DNA of 64,000 nt from Vibrio gelatinilyticus (GTDB taxonomy: Bacteria; Pseudomonadota; Gammaproteobacteria; Enterobacterales; Vibrionaceae), in NCBI RefSeq assembly GCF_022836845.1, contig NZ_JAJNNZ010000004.1, positions 186,001 through 250,000 of the forward strand, read 5' to 3'. Positions 43,559 through 52,331 of this stretch are shown here, piece after piece. The translations under genes and the position numbers were made by a program. How positions within the stretch are numbered: position 1 is the stretch's first letter; each line of letters starts with the position of its first letter. The notes beneath the pieces were generated by a model. The model saw only the letters and a program-made list of their open reading frames with translations. It had not been told where the DNA came from and searched no databases.

Positions 43559-44497
43559 CTAGAGCTTAATGTTGGCGCGCCGAAGTTTGGTATTCCAAAC
43601 AGGAATTCCTGAAAAAGTGTCTCTCAAGTGCTCAACGATGACTCGTACTTTATTTGGGAGATGTTCCCGTCTTGGGTATACGACAAACAAGGGCATAGGT
43701 TGACTCAGCGTCCAATCAGGCAACAATTGTATAAGTTTGCCAGAAGAAAACTCATCTCTTATCAGGTAGGTGGCGAGATAGCCAATACCCCAATCAGCCA
43801 CTACGGCATCTCTTACTGCTTCGGCCAGACCTACCTTGTAATTACCATTTGCAGGTATAGACACTTCCTCTTTACCTTGTTTAAACAACCACAAATTGTA
43901 TTCTTTGTGCCTATTTCGATACGTAATGCAATTGTGACTGAGTAAATCTTCAGGCTTAATAGGGGGGCGACTATTTGCTAAATAGGAGGGTGAGGCAGCA
44001 AGTACAAATTTGGTCTCGACTAATCGCTGCGCTATGTAACCTTCGGGTAAATGCTCAAAATGAGTGATCCATAAATCGACATTCTCTTTAACCATATCGA
44101 CTTTGTAATCGGTAAGTAACACCTCTATATTGAGAAGAGGAAACTGCAGTTTTAGCTTATCAAGCAAAGGGATAATGTGCATTGTCCCAAAGGATTGAGA
44201 AATGGCGATGCGGACAGTTCCAGATACTTCCTGTGATAACATTTCAAAATCATGCTCGGCTTGTTCCAACGCTTCAACAATAGTAGTGGCATGTTTAAGA
44301 AGTGTGTGTCCATCATCAGTCACTTTGATTTGTCTACTGGTTCGTAGAACTAGCTGAGGGCCAAGCTCATCTTCCAATTTATTGAGTTGTTTACTCACAT
44401 GGGATGTAGAACAGCCAAGTTTTTTGGCCGCTACACTGAAACTTCCATGAGTACACAGTGAGTGAAACACGACAAGTTGGTTGGCTCTGTTGAGCAT
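43559..44497 (-). CDS. LysR-family transcriptional regulator
   Basis: 312 residues. The N-terminal winged helix-turn-helix (about 1-60: FHSLCTHGSFSVAAKKLGCSTSHVSKQLNKLEDELG) is followed by the periplasmic-binding-protein-like effector domain (about 90-295, LDVAISQSFG-type region at VRIAISQSFGTMHIIPLL). It stands alone; the gap to nupC is 203 bp and both are on the minus strand. Regulated genes and effector are unknown. Confidence 0.9.
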   Translation of the reverse strand: MLNRANQLVVFHSLCTHGSFSVAAKKLGCSTSHVSKQLNKLEDELGPQLVLRTSRQIKVTDDGHTLLKHATTIVEALEQAEHDFEMLSQEVSGTVRIAISQSFGTMHIIPLLDKLKLQFPLLNIEVLLTDYKVDMVKENVDLWITHFEHLPEGYIAQRLVETKFVLAASPSYLANSRPPIKPEDLLSHNCITYRNRHKEYNLWLFKQGKEEVSIPANGNYKVGLAEAVRDAVVADWGIGYLATYLIRDEFSSGKLIQLLPDWTLSQPMPLFVVYPRREHLPNKVRVIVEHLRDTFSGIPVWNTKLRRANIKL

Positions 44498-44828
44498 AAG
44501 GTGGCATCTCGAATTTAATGACGGTAGTTGTTAACTATAACTTAGCTTATTGCACACTTTGAGCCTAATAATGGATTTCTTAATCTCAGATTAAGTAAAT
44601 ATGATTATTAGGTATTTTATGGTAAATAACGATTATGGTTAAATTAATAAGCTAATAGACCGGATTGAGCGAAATACGACAAAGAAAGAGAGTAACAACC
44701 AGCATAAATCAACGTAGCGCAAAACCTTATTTAACATAAGATAGATAATACGCACCTTGAGTGTAAGAGCAATATAGTAACTTCTGGTTTTAGCAACTAA
44801 CATTGCATAGCTTCGAGGACCTAAACTG
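44498..44828. other. AT-rich gap upstream of the LysR gene and the decayed transposase
   Basis: 331 bp with no convincing gene or strong hairpin. It should hold the LysR promoter (leftward) and the left boundary of the old insertion sequence; I could not define the inverted repeat. Confidence 0.4.
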
Positions 44829-45804
44829 ATGTTAATTGCTATGAGTGGTCACGAGATTAATCGATTCAAAGTCCTAAAAGATGTGCGAGAAAAACGTTTA
44901 CGACAAATCGACGCTGCTGATATTTTAAATATCTCTACTGGACATGTCAGACACTTGCTAAATCAACTTTCAACTTATGGTGCTCAAAGCTTGGCACACG
45001 CAGTTCGTGGTCGTCCAAGCAACCGCCGCTATGATGATTGTTTTCGATCTGAAGTATTAAGGATTCTACGTGAGCAAAACTTCGACTTTTCACCAACATT
45101 TTCCCTGGAAAAACTCTCTGAGGATCACAACCTGACTGTTTCTAAAGAAACGCTCCGTCTCAGCGACAAGTGCTGCCTACTGGTCTTCATCGATGATGCG
45201 ACTGGTCGCTTGATGAACTTAAGATTCAGTGAAACCGAATCGGCTTTTGATTACATGTTAGCAGCCCAGAATACCTGAATGAGCACGGTAAGCCGGTCGC
45301 GTTCTATAGCGATAGACACTCGATTTTCGAGTTAATCAAGAAAAACACAAGCACGTTGGCCGGACGCAATATGGCCGAGTATAGAATGAACTTGGCATTG
45401 AGCTCATCTTCGCCAACAGCTCTCAGGCTAAAGGTCGTGTAGAACGAGCAAATTTTACGCTGCAACACCGCCTGGTAAAAGAAATGCGCTTACAAGGCAT
45501 CAACACCATCGAAGACACCAATGCATGGCTTCCCTACTTCATCGCCGACTTTAACCGCCGTTTTGCCAAGCCAGTGAAATTCGCTAAAGACATGCACTGA
45601 AAAGTGCGCGAATCCGATCAGGAACTGGACGATATCTTTAGTTGGCAAGAAACTCGCAAGCTCTCAAAGTCACTAACATTTCAATACGATAAAGTGGTTT
45701 ATCTTATTGAACCGACGGAAGAAAATAGCCGCCTAGTAAACGAACACGTGAAGATATTAAATTTCCCAAGTGAAGAAAGTCAGTTGAAGAACCCAACTGT
45801 TTAA
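44829..45804 (+). pseudogene. Decayed ISNCY/IS1202-group transposase
   Basis: The first 109 residues match the N-terminal helix-turn-helix part of these transposases (RFKVLKDVREKRLRQIDAADIL, GRPSNRRYDD, KETLR). The reading then jumps straight to DKCCLLVFIDDATGRLM, so about 50-60 codons including the first catalytic aspartate are missing. A frameshift near 45270 leads to YLNEHGKPVAFYSDRHSIF, another near 45388 leads to IFANSSQAKGRVERANFTLQ. An in-frame TGA at 45598 then interrupts the C-terminal part (KVRESDQELDDIFSWQETRKLSKS), which ends at 45804. It cannot make an active enzyme. Confidence 0.88.
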
Positions 45805-46319
45805 CGAAATACTGTTGGTTTATTTTCTTTGCAGAAAGTCACTGTAAACCTAACGCAGACCCAACCGTAATTTTGAATCCATTAATCAAATTAGTATCTT
45901 AAAATCTTTGCACTACGTAAAAAAAAGACCACTCTTTGAGTGGCCGAAACGCTTTTTATCTATATGAAATATAAATAATTCCGGCAAAGATATAGTGCTG
46001 CCGGTATAAAATCTAGGCTCATTTGTGCAATCTTAGGTTTCAGTTTTCACAGGGCTGAAAAAGGGAACTATTTTTGAACACAATGGCGTCATTCGCCCAA
46101 TTTATAGTATCTCGTAATTTATAGCCTCGTCGGGTTATGTGGCTATATAAATAGGTGTGGTTATATTTATATGCTGCATAGTTTGTGATTTTAGGTATTT
46201 AATTTTGTAAGTTTTGATGTTTTCCCTTTACAGAATTCCATGTTCTGTGTTCTATTGAGTATAAGTAATATGTTTAATACAGTTAATTTTTTAGTTCTCG
46301 CATAGAAAAGGAGTCTTCT
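45805..46319. other. Gap between the decayed transposase and the 90-residue gene
   Basis: 515 bp, AT-rich, no convincing gene. A terminator-like hairpin CCACTC-TTT-GAGTGG lies at 45929-45943. The last 30 nt supply an AAAAGGAG ribosome site for the next gene. The right end of the old insertion sequence may lie here, but no clear inverted repeat was found. Confidence 0.4.
45927..45945. terminator. Terminator-like hairpin
   Basis: CCACTC / GAGTGG with a 3-nt loop and an upstream A6 tract, so it would terminate best on the minus strand, where no gene ends nearby. Confidence 0.5.
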
Positions 46320-46592
46320 ATGACACTACCTCACGACTGGTTTGAAGAAAGCTACTCACGCATTGAAAGATGGGATGTTAACGGTCTTTCATTGTTAGAA
46401 GTCGAAATCGCACTTGAAACCTATCTTACTGATAATAATCCCATCTCATTAGAAATCGCAGACTATGTGGCAGAAAACTGGACGTGCAGACGGATCCGGA
46501 TGCTTAATGCCGAATCAAGAAGAACGCTACTTAAAATTTGGGATGAAAGAGATGTTGTGACTGAAGCTTCACCAGAGGTAGCATTGGTTTAA
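46320..46592 (+). CDS. Small cytoplasmic protein, unknown
   Basis: 90 residues, acidic, no signal or membrane segment. The ATG has an excellent AAAAGGAG site and a strong terminator follows, so it looks like a real single-gene unit. The sequence (LPHDWFEESYSRIERWDVNG; ENWTCRRIRMLNAESRR) does not recall a family that I can name. It is predicted to be mostly helical. Confidence 0.65.
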   Translation: MTLPHDWFEESYSRIERWDVNGLSLLEVEIALETYLTDNNPISLEIADYVAENWTCRRIRMLNAESRRTLLKIWDERDVVTEASPEVALV

Positions 46593-46598
46593 GAAAAG

Positions 46599-46619
46599 TG
46601 GCCCACAGAGTGTGGGCCA
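46599..46619. terminator. Bidirectional terminator
   Basis: TGGCCCACA / TGTGGGCCA, nine pairs with a 3-nt loop, between convergent genes; CTTTTC follows on the minus strand. Confidence 0.8.
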
Positions 46620-46622
46620 TCA

Positions 46623-46934
46623 TTACCCTTTTCTTTTTTTCCCTTTAGGCTTGATACTTTGATGTGGGAAAATATTTCTAATTTTTTGTTGGCATGATTT
46701 AGGAACGCTCGAGGAGAATTTGAGCTTCATGTTATTGCGAGTCTGGTACACCTTTAAGGTACCCGTTACCTCTTCCCTCTCAATTATCTCTTTTAAGTTG
46801 TGTTTAAACGAAGGAGATAAATGCCCTTTTACTTTATCTAGTTTTCCAGATACAAACTTCACACTTAGAATTGGTCTATCAATCGCAACCAGCCAAAACA
46901 CAACGACTGCACCGACAAGTATCACATATAACAT
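46623..46934 (-). CDS. DUF3634 single-pass membrane protein
   Basis: 103 residues from the ATG at 46934. The GTG six bases earlier is part of the GGAGGTG ribosome site, so it is not the start. One N-terminal transmembrane helix (about 2-20) precedes a basic cytoplasmic domain (SVKFVSGKLDKVKGHLSPSFKHNLKEI; IFPHQSIKPKGKKRKG), matching the DUF3634 family of vibrios as I recall it. Function unknown. It lies 13 bp behind matP and is probably co-transcribed. Confidence 0.8.
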   Translation of the reverse strand: MLYVILVGAVVVFWLVAIDRPILSVKFVSGKLDKVKGHLSPSFKHNLKEIIEREEVTGTLKVYQTRNNMKLKFSSSVPKSCQQKIRNIFPHQSIKPKGKKRKG

Positions 46935-46947
46935 TTGCACCTCCAGT

Positions 46948-47400
46948 TTAATCAGAAGACAGAAGTTTACTGAGATCTTCTTTAATACTGCTTACCTTTT
47001 TTGTCGCTTTTTCACTTCGAGACGCTTCTGACACTAAGTACTCGATTGCCTCTGATAAAGTACAACCTAATTCGCCGGCGCGTTGAGAAAGCTTTTCCCA
47101 AACTCGGTAATCTAAATCAATGGATTTCTTTTTAGTATGGACTTGCTCGGCATTATAGTGGCGTTTCCGTTTAGCTCGAATCGCTTGCTTGAGCTTAACA
47201 TCGAGCTCTAAAGACATGTGCTCGTCAATCCACTCTAGTACCAACGTAGGTTCGTGTTCAATTGTTCGAAGTTTATGAACCGCATGATCTATTTCACTGG
47301 TATCTATGTATCGAGTAACGTTGGTGCCTTCACGCCACTTCTTAGTCAAATAATGCCATTTCCAACCACATTCAAGGTTTTCTAATTGTTGGTATTTCAT
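46948..47400 (-). CDS. matP: Macrodomain Ter organiser MatP
   Basis: 150 residues, the same length as Escherichia coli MatP, with the N-terminal four-helix part (MKYQQLENLECGWKWHYL at the start) and the ribbon-helix-helix DNA-binding part (about 88-125, KKKSIDLDYRVWEKLSQRA). It binds 13-bp matS sites and condenses the terminus region, delaying its segregation. Two perfect matS sites lie in this window, and a one-mismatch copy lies just upstream of the gene. Divergent from lonH, the usual neighbour. Confidence 0.97.
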   Translation of the reverse strand: MKYQQLENLECGWKWHYLTKKWREGTNVTRYIDTSEIDHAVHKLRTIEHEPTLVLEWIDEHMSLELDVKLKQAIRAKRKRHYNAEQVHTKKKSIDLDYRVWEKLSQRAGELGCTLSEAIEYLVSEASRSEKATKKVSSIKEDLSKLLSSD

Positions 47401-47426
47401 CGAATCCTATCCCTACTCTTGCCACA

Positions 47427-47439
47427 GTGACAGCGTAAC
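47427..47439. promoter_or_regulatory. matS-like site in the matP promoter, one mismatch
   Basis: GTGACAGCGTAAC differs from GTGACRNYGTCAC only at one position of the right arm. It lies 27 bp upstream of the matP start, a place suited to autoregulation. Confidence 0.45.
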
Positions 47440-47604
47440 CCACTAATGACGAAACAACAATAACTTACTGTATGTTATGAGACCTTTCTCTAATGAGAAA
47501 TCAAAACTTGATATAGGCGTAAATGAAAAGGAACAAGTTGATGTAACGGTTTACGCCCTTTTCGGTGTATACTTCAGCCAATTTTAAAAATAGATGTTGG
47601 TATA

Positions 47605-49248
47605 ATGCAAAAAGTTGATTGGCAATTAGTTTGTCCCCAATACGAAGAGTTTCAAACTCTGTTTGAACAAGGCGCGACATTAGATCACCGCTCATACATG
47701 GATTTACAAACACGAGTGACAAAAACGCTCAATTACTTTTTCTCTGATCACTGTTCAGCATCAATTTTAGTTATCAAGTCATCTGATAATAAAGCCTATC
47801 GCCAGCTCATCGCCAATTATGTTGATGAATATGTAGAGAGCATCAAAAAACCGAGTATAATCAGTGAGTCACTCGACGCCAACACGTTGTACGATACCTA
47901 CTCTTACAGAGAAAAACTCAGTTATGCTCCTGGCCTGATCTCTAAGGCAAATAAAAGCTGCCTAATTATCCCACTTAACTTAGCATTGGCTAGTGCTAAG
48001 AGCTGGGCAGACCTCAAATCGGCGGCGCTAGGAGGAAATATACCTTCTCTTCCTGTTTCAGCCAATCACGCGAACGTGGATGCCAAAGCTTTTCAGTCCG
48101 AATTTAAGTTAATTTTGGTCGGAGACAGAGAACAAACCGCAGAGCTAGACTATTTTGATGAAGATTTCCGCTCTGGTGCCATGCTGTATTCTGAATTTGA
48201 GATGGACTTAAAGTTAACTAAACACAGTGCAGCGGACTATATCGGTTTTATCAATAGTCTAAATCAGCAGTGGAACTTAAAACCTCTTTCACAAGATGGA
48301 TTTGTTAAGCTGTTTCAGGTAGGAGCTCGTGAAGCCGAAGATAAGCAATATATGCCCCTCTCTCTTCAGTGGCATTCAGCGATTCTCAATGCAGCAAACA
48401 ATCATGCATCAGGAGAAGCCGTAACTGCATCAAACATAGAACAAGCCAGAGCCGATAAGCAATTTAGAGAGTCTTATCTACCACAACGAGCCATAGAGGA
48501 TATTCTCGAAGGGCAAGTTCATATTGAAACTCAGGGTGAACAAGTTGGACAAGTCAATGGCCTAACGGTCATCGATATGCCCGGGCATCCTCAATCGTAT
48601 GGTGAACCCGCTCGTATTTCGTGTGTCATCCATTTTGGCGATGGCGATATTTCTGATGTAGAAAGAAAAGCAGAACTCGGTGGTAATATTCATGCCAAAG
48701 GCATGATGATAATGCAGGCGTTTGTTAGCTCTGAGCTAGATCTAGATATGCCGCTACCCTATTCTGCATCCATCGTGTTTGAACAATCTTACTGCGAAGT
48801 CGATGGCGATAGTGCTTCTCTTGCTGAGCTTTGCTCATTAGTTAGTGCATTATCTGGCTATCCTATTAACCAACAGATTGCGGTAACAGGCGCTGTTGAC
48901 CAATTTGGACGAGTACAAGCTGTAGGTGGGTTAAACGAAAAAATCGAAGGTTTTTACGAGGTTTGTCGTCACCAAGGTTTTACTGGTAAACAAGGCGTAG
49001 TACTACCAAAAACAAACCTTCAACACCTTGCGTTAGACAACAATGTTGTAAATAGTATTAAAAATGGTGAATTTCACATTTGGGCAGTAACGACTGTAGA
49101 TGAAGTCATCCCATTATTGATGAACAAGCCCTTTCGTGGCGAAGATGAGAACAGCGTACTCAATAAAATTGCTGAACGTATTGAAAACTTTGAAAAACAC
49201 GAACATCCAGAAACATTGTTAGAAAGAGTAAAAAACTGGTTTGTCTAG
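47605..49248 (+). CDS. lonH: Lon-like protease LonH
   Basis: 547 residues. The N-terminal half resembles a degenerate AAA region without a clear Walker A. The C-terminal half is a Lon (S16) protease domain with catalytic Ser403 (GDSASLAEL) and Lys446 (GGLNEKIEG), spaced 43 residues apart exactly as in Lon. The gene is the equivalent of Escherichia coli ycbZ, which likewise sits between matP and fabA. Natural substrates are unknown. Confidence 0.9.
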   Translation: MQKVDWQLVCPQYEEFQTLFEQGATLDHRSYMDLQTRVTKTLNYFFSDHCSASILVIKSSDNKAYRQLIANYVDEYVESIKKPSIISESLDANTLYDTYSYREKLSYAPGLISKANKSCLIIPLNLALASAKSWADLKSAALGGNIPSLPVSANHANVDAKAFQSEFKLILVGDREQTAELDYFDEDFRSGAMLYSEFEMDLKLTKHSAADYIGFINSLNQQWNLKPLSQDGFVKLFQVGAREAEDKQYMPLSLQWHSAILNAANNHASGEAVTASNIEQARADKQFRESYLPQRAIEDILEGQVHIETQGEQVGQVNGLTVIDMPGHPQSYGEPARISCVIHFGDGDISDVERKAELGGNIHAKGMMIMQAFVSSELDLDMPLPYSASIVFEQSYCEVDGDSASLAELCSLVSALSGYPINQQIAVTGAVDQFGRVQAVGGLNEKIEGFYEVCRHQGFTGKQGVVLPKTNLQHLALDNNVVNSIKNGEFHIWAVTTVDEVIPLLMNKPFRGEDENSVLNKIAERIENFEKHEHPETLLERVKNWFV

Positions 49249-49319
49249 TGGTGGTCGGACTTGTACAGCTTACACCTGTTCACTAAGATGCTCTTACCAA
49301 AATTTGGAGTAAATAAAGA

Positions 49320-49838
49320 ATGCAAAACAGACGTGAATCTTATAACCGCGAAGATCTATTAGCTTCTAGTCGTGGTGAATTGTTTGGCCCTGGTTACCCA
49401 CAGCTGCCTGCACCGAATATGTTAATGATGGATCGAGTAACAAAAATGTCGGAAACTGAAGGCGACTTTGGCAAAGGCCTAGTTGTAGCAGAACTCGATA
49501 TTACTCCTGATCTATGGTTCTTCGATTGTCACTTCATTGGCGACCCGGTAATGCCAGGCTGTCTTGGTCTTGACGCTATGTGGCAGCTTGTTGGTTTCTA
49601 CCTAGGCTGGATCGGTGGTGAAGGTAAAGGTCGTGCACTCGGTGTTGGTGAATTAAAATTCACTGGTCAGGTTCTGCCAACCGCGAAGAAAGTGACTTAT
49701 GAACTTCACCTGAAGCGTGTGGTTAACCGTAAGCTAGTTATGGGTATCGCTGACGGACGCGTACTTGTAGACGGCAAGGAAATTTACGTAGCAAAAGATT
49801 TAAAAGTAGGCCTATTCAAGGACACGTCTACTTTCTAA
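49320..49838 (+). CDS. fabA: 3-hydroxydecanoyl-ACP dehydratase/isomerase FabA
   Basis: 172 residues. Active-site His71 and Asp85 are in the conserved segment [20 protein letters not shown]. It dehydrates 3-hydroxyacyl-ACP and isomerises the C10 product to begin unsaturated fatty acid synthesis in the cytoplasm. A hairpin terminator follows. Position between lonH and rmf is conserved in enterobacteria and vibrios. Confidence 0.98.
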   Translation: MQNRRESYNREDLLASSRGELFGPGYPQLPAPNMLMMDRVTKMSETEGDFGKGLVVAELDITPDLWFFDCHFIGDPVMPGCLGLDAMWQLVGFYLGWIGGEGKGRALGVGELKFTGQVLPTAKKVTYELHLKRVVNRKLVMGIADGRVLVDGKEIYVAKDLKVGLFKDTSTF

Positions 49839-49852
49839 GCTTTGATATTTTA

Positions 49853-49880
49853 GTAGCGGCTTAATTGGCCGCTATTATTT
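49853..49880 (+). terminator. Terminator of fabA
   Basis: TAGCGGC / GCCGCTA with a 7-nt loop, followed by TTATTT, 15 nt after the stop. Confidence 0.8.
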
Positions 49881-49939
49881 GAATAGATATTATTAGTTAT
49901 AGTGCGCTAGCATGTGCTTGTGTGTTTTATTTGACAAAG

Positions 49940-49965
49940 AAAAAGCTCCCATTGGGAGCCTTTTC
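49940..49965 (-). terminator. Terminator of rmf
   Basis: GGCTCCC / GGGAGC-type stem; on the minus strand it is followed by TTTTTC. Placed 20 nt beyond the rmf stop, between convergent fabA and rmf. Confidence 0.85.
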
Positions 49966-49985
49966 CTTTACGCTATATTTTCCTA

Positions 49986-50159
49986 CTACTTGAAGAGTCC
50001 TGTTTGCTTGTCGTCTCTTGCTTCACGCCAACCACCCAACCAATACGATTTTGCGTCCATCTGTTGGTATGGACATGCTTCCATTGACCTTCCATTAAGA
50101 CCAGCTTTATACCCTTGAGATTGTGCTCTTTCTAGGCGATCTCGCTTCTGTCTCTTCAT
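49986..50159 (-). CDS. rmf: Ribosome modulation factor Rmf
   Basis: 57 residues read on the minus strand: MKRQKRDRLERAQSQGYKAG, LNGRSMEACPYQQMDAKSYW, LGGWREARDDKQTGLFK. This is the complete Rmf sequence type, including the GYxAGLxGRS and CPY...R-x-x-WLGGWREA blocks. It pairs 70S ribosomes into inactive 100S dimers in stationary phase. The start has AGAGAGGTTCC in front. Convergent with fabA, as in Escherichia coli. Promoter in the gap to the DUF3466 gene. Confidence 0.97.
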   Translation of the reverse strand: MKRQKRDRLERAQSQGYKAGLNGRSMEACPYQQMDAKSYWLGGWREARDDKQTGLFK

Positions 50160-50271
50160 AGTGGAACCTCTCTAAACAGTAAAATCACTTAACGCATGTT
50201 CGTTAAATCTACGTGGAGTTTTTATGACTCCTCAATAATAATTGCGCATTTTTCACGGTTTAACAAGGTGT

Positions 50272-50310
50272 AAAAAAGCGCAGTATTGTTCTTCAATACT
50301 GCGCTTTTTT
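50272..50310. terminator. Strong bidirectional terminator
   Basis: AAAAAAGCGCAGTATTG / CAATACTGCGCTTTTTT, seventeen base pairs with a 5-nt loop. It is 12 nt past the stop of the DUF3466 gene, which it serves on the minus strand. Confidence 0.93.
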
Positions 50311-50321
50311 ATTAATCAGCC

Positions 50322-52325
50322 CTACTTGTTACGACGTAACCCGATAAAGCCAAGAAAAATCAGAGCCATCCAACCAAGACTACCACCTTTTCGTTCAACC
50401 GGTGGTGCTTCTAAACCGCGCGTCTGAATTGAACGTGCTGCAGGATCTGAGATCGGGATCAACTTAATCGCGACAAGTTTCTCTTTCTGACTGCCATTAC
50501 CGCAGTATGAGTTGTGCCCAGTCGTATCGTAACCGCCCTCACATTTAAGCGCCGTCGCAGCAATGATACCATCGTCGTTAATATCAGCGGCATCGATAAT
50601 GCGATATTGGTTATTAACATCAGCACCCTTTGCAACACCGTCGTTGGTTAGGTCATCAAGAAGCCAAGGTTGGTTTTGGAAAATCGCCATACGTTCAGTA
50701 TTAGAGCCAACTGCACTGTATGGGTAGATAAATCCACGTTGACGACGCTTTTTACCAAAGAACTCGGTTGATTGCTCTGCGTCTACAGCACCGACAATTT
50801 CGTTAAAATTGTTGATTGCACCCGTTTCACCGCCAACACCTCTAAAGAAGATACCAGAGTTACCGTTAAGCGCATCAAAGTACTGAGCAGAAGCGTTTCC
50901 GTTAGCATCTACCTGGGCCAAGAACATACGGTTTGCAGCCGCGCCGTTTTCACGTTTGTCACCACGTCGCTTAGCTTCACCAATTAAAAGCAAGTTCTCG
51001 TTAATATCGGTAGCAACAGAACTGCTGTAGATAAAGTCGTCTCCACTTTTAATGGTTGAGCCTCCAATAACTATCGAGTTCCAACCATTGCCAGAATCGA
51101 TCGCGTTAGAATTACGAGTAAAGACAGTCGCCTGAAGGAAGGCGTTGCTTCCGTCTCGCGTGGTATTCAACCCAACTAGGACCGGCTCGCCAGTAAGTAC
51201 ATTTGGATTAGCTGACTTGACTGCACCACGAACGCTCCCCTGAGGCGATTTCTTATCAATCACAGTATCCAACGTGTTTTGCCAGTTAGAGACAATGAAC
51301 GGTTCAACTGGCGTACCTTCATTAGCTGAGCTTACATCCCACAATGCTGCCTTGGTGGCAAATGCGAAATTCTGACAATCAGCGTAAGCTGAAGGGTTCT
51401 CATTAATGTTTGTATCGTTTATGCAATTTGAAACAGAGCCTCGGTAGTTTTTATTACTGTCGCCATAGTCAAATGGAGCAACAGAAGCACTACCTGTAAC
51501 GTAAGTCTTACCATCGATTTCAATAGAATCAAAGGCCATAGTACGACCCATTTTTGCTGTTATCTTATCTTCTTTTACTGCAATTTCACTATTGCCATTA
51601 CCTGACTGTGGTAACGGGTTTAAAATCGTTGGTTGACTTGCATTACCGTAGAAACCACGGTGACGATAGACTAATGCAGAATTAGAACCGTTAGTGTAAT
51701 AACCGCTGCTGGTATTACCTATCGCTTTATCACCATCTAACGCGTTAACTACAACGTTAGTTGATTGATTCTGATAAGAAAAACCATCTGGAGAATATCC
51801 AGTAACTGGCTGGCCAGCAGCAATTTGCGCTGTATTCACAAATGCTTCGGCATTAGAGGTATACGTTGGGCTTAACCAGGCATCGCGCTCTTTTTTTAGA
51901 CCGCCAAGGCTACTAAAACTCTTCCACATCTTATCAGTCCAGGCAGGATCACACGTCTGATAACCTAGCTCTGAACGACAGTAGTCTCTATTTCGGCCCC
52001 AATCCGTGTAAAAAAAACTGGAGTCATAATTGTAAGGTACTTCCTGGCGATAGGAGTGGCCTTCAGAACCATTTCTTGAATCGCCGGCTAACGCAGAAGC
52101 GCTAGAAGCACAGGCTTGGCCGAAGCAGCCTTGCTCAACTGAAGTGTTGCGAGCCTTACTAATCGCGGATCCATAATACTCTGTGAAAATACTTTGACTG
52201 GCATCTACGTCTACCACGCTCAAAGAAGGCGTGACCTCTACAACCTGATAAAGGGCTGCGTGGCTTGATGTTGCAGCGAGAACACCCGCAGCAATTAAAG
52301 AATAATTAAACTTCATACGACTCAT
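50322..52325 (-). CDS. DUF3466 surface protein with GlyGly-CTERM-type tail
   Basis: 667 residues. Signal peptide (about 1-23). A long beta-rich extracytoplasmic region contains repeated short blocks of the HAF/DUF3466 kind (GFIYPYSAVGSN; INDDGIIAATAL; FNEIVGAVD). A C-terminal sorting-type tail has a Gly-Gly, then a hydrophobic helix, then Arg-Arg-Asn-Lys (about 645-667). Proteins with such tails are processed by rhombosortase after Sec export and type II secretion in vibrios. Two cysteine pairs are likely disulfides. Function unknown. Six bp downstream of uup. Confidence 0.85.
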   Translation of the reverse strand: MSRMKFNYSLIAAGVLAATSSHAALYQVVEVTPSLSVVDVDASQSIFTEYYGSAISKARNTSVEQGCFGQACASSASALAGDSRNGSEGHSYRQEVPYNYDSSFFYTDWGRNRDYCRSELGYQTCDPAWTDKMWKSFSSLGGLKKERDAWLSPTYTSNAEAFVNTAQIAAGQPVTGYSPDGFSYQNQSTNVVVNALDGDKAIGNTSSGYYTNGSNSALVYRHRGFYGNASQPTILNPLPQSGNGNSEIAVKEDKITAKMGRTMAFDSIEIDGKTYVTGSASVAPFDYGDSNKNYRGSVSNCINDTNINENPSAYADCQNFAFATKAALWDVSSANEGTPVEPFIVSNWQNTLDTVIDKKSPQGSVRGAVKSANPNVLTGEPVLVGLNTTRDGSNAFLQATVFTRNSNAIDSGNGWNSIVIGGSTIKSGDDFIYSSSVATDINENLLLIGEAKRRGDKRENGAAANRMFLAQVDANGNASAQYFDALNGNSGIFFRGVGGETGAINNFNEIVGAVDAEQSTEFFGKKRRQRGFIYPYSAVGSNTERMAIFQNQPWLLDDLTNDGVAKGADVNNQYRIIDAADINDDGIIAATALKCEGGYDTTGHNSYCGNGSQKEKLVAIKLIPISDPAARSIQTRGLEAPPVERKGGSLGWMALIFLGFIGLRRNK

Positions 52326-52331
52326 TTTAAA

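Noticed and set aside
45604..45804. Independent small gene at 45604-45804
   Set aside because: It is the C-terminal end of the broken transposase, in the same frame after a nonsense codon.
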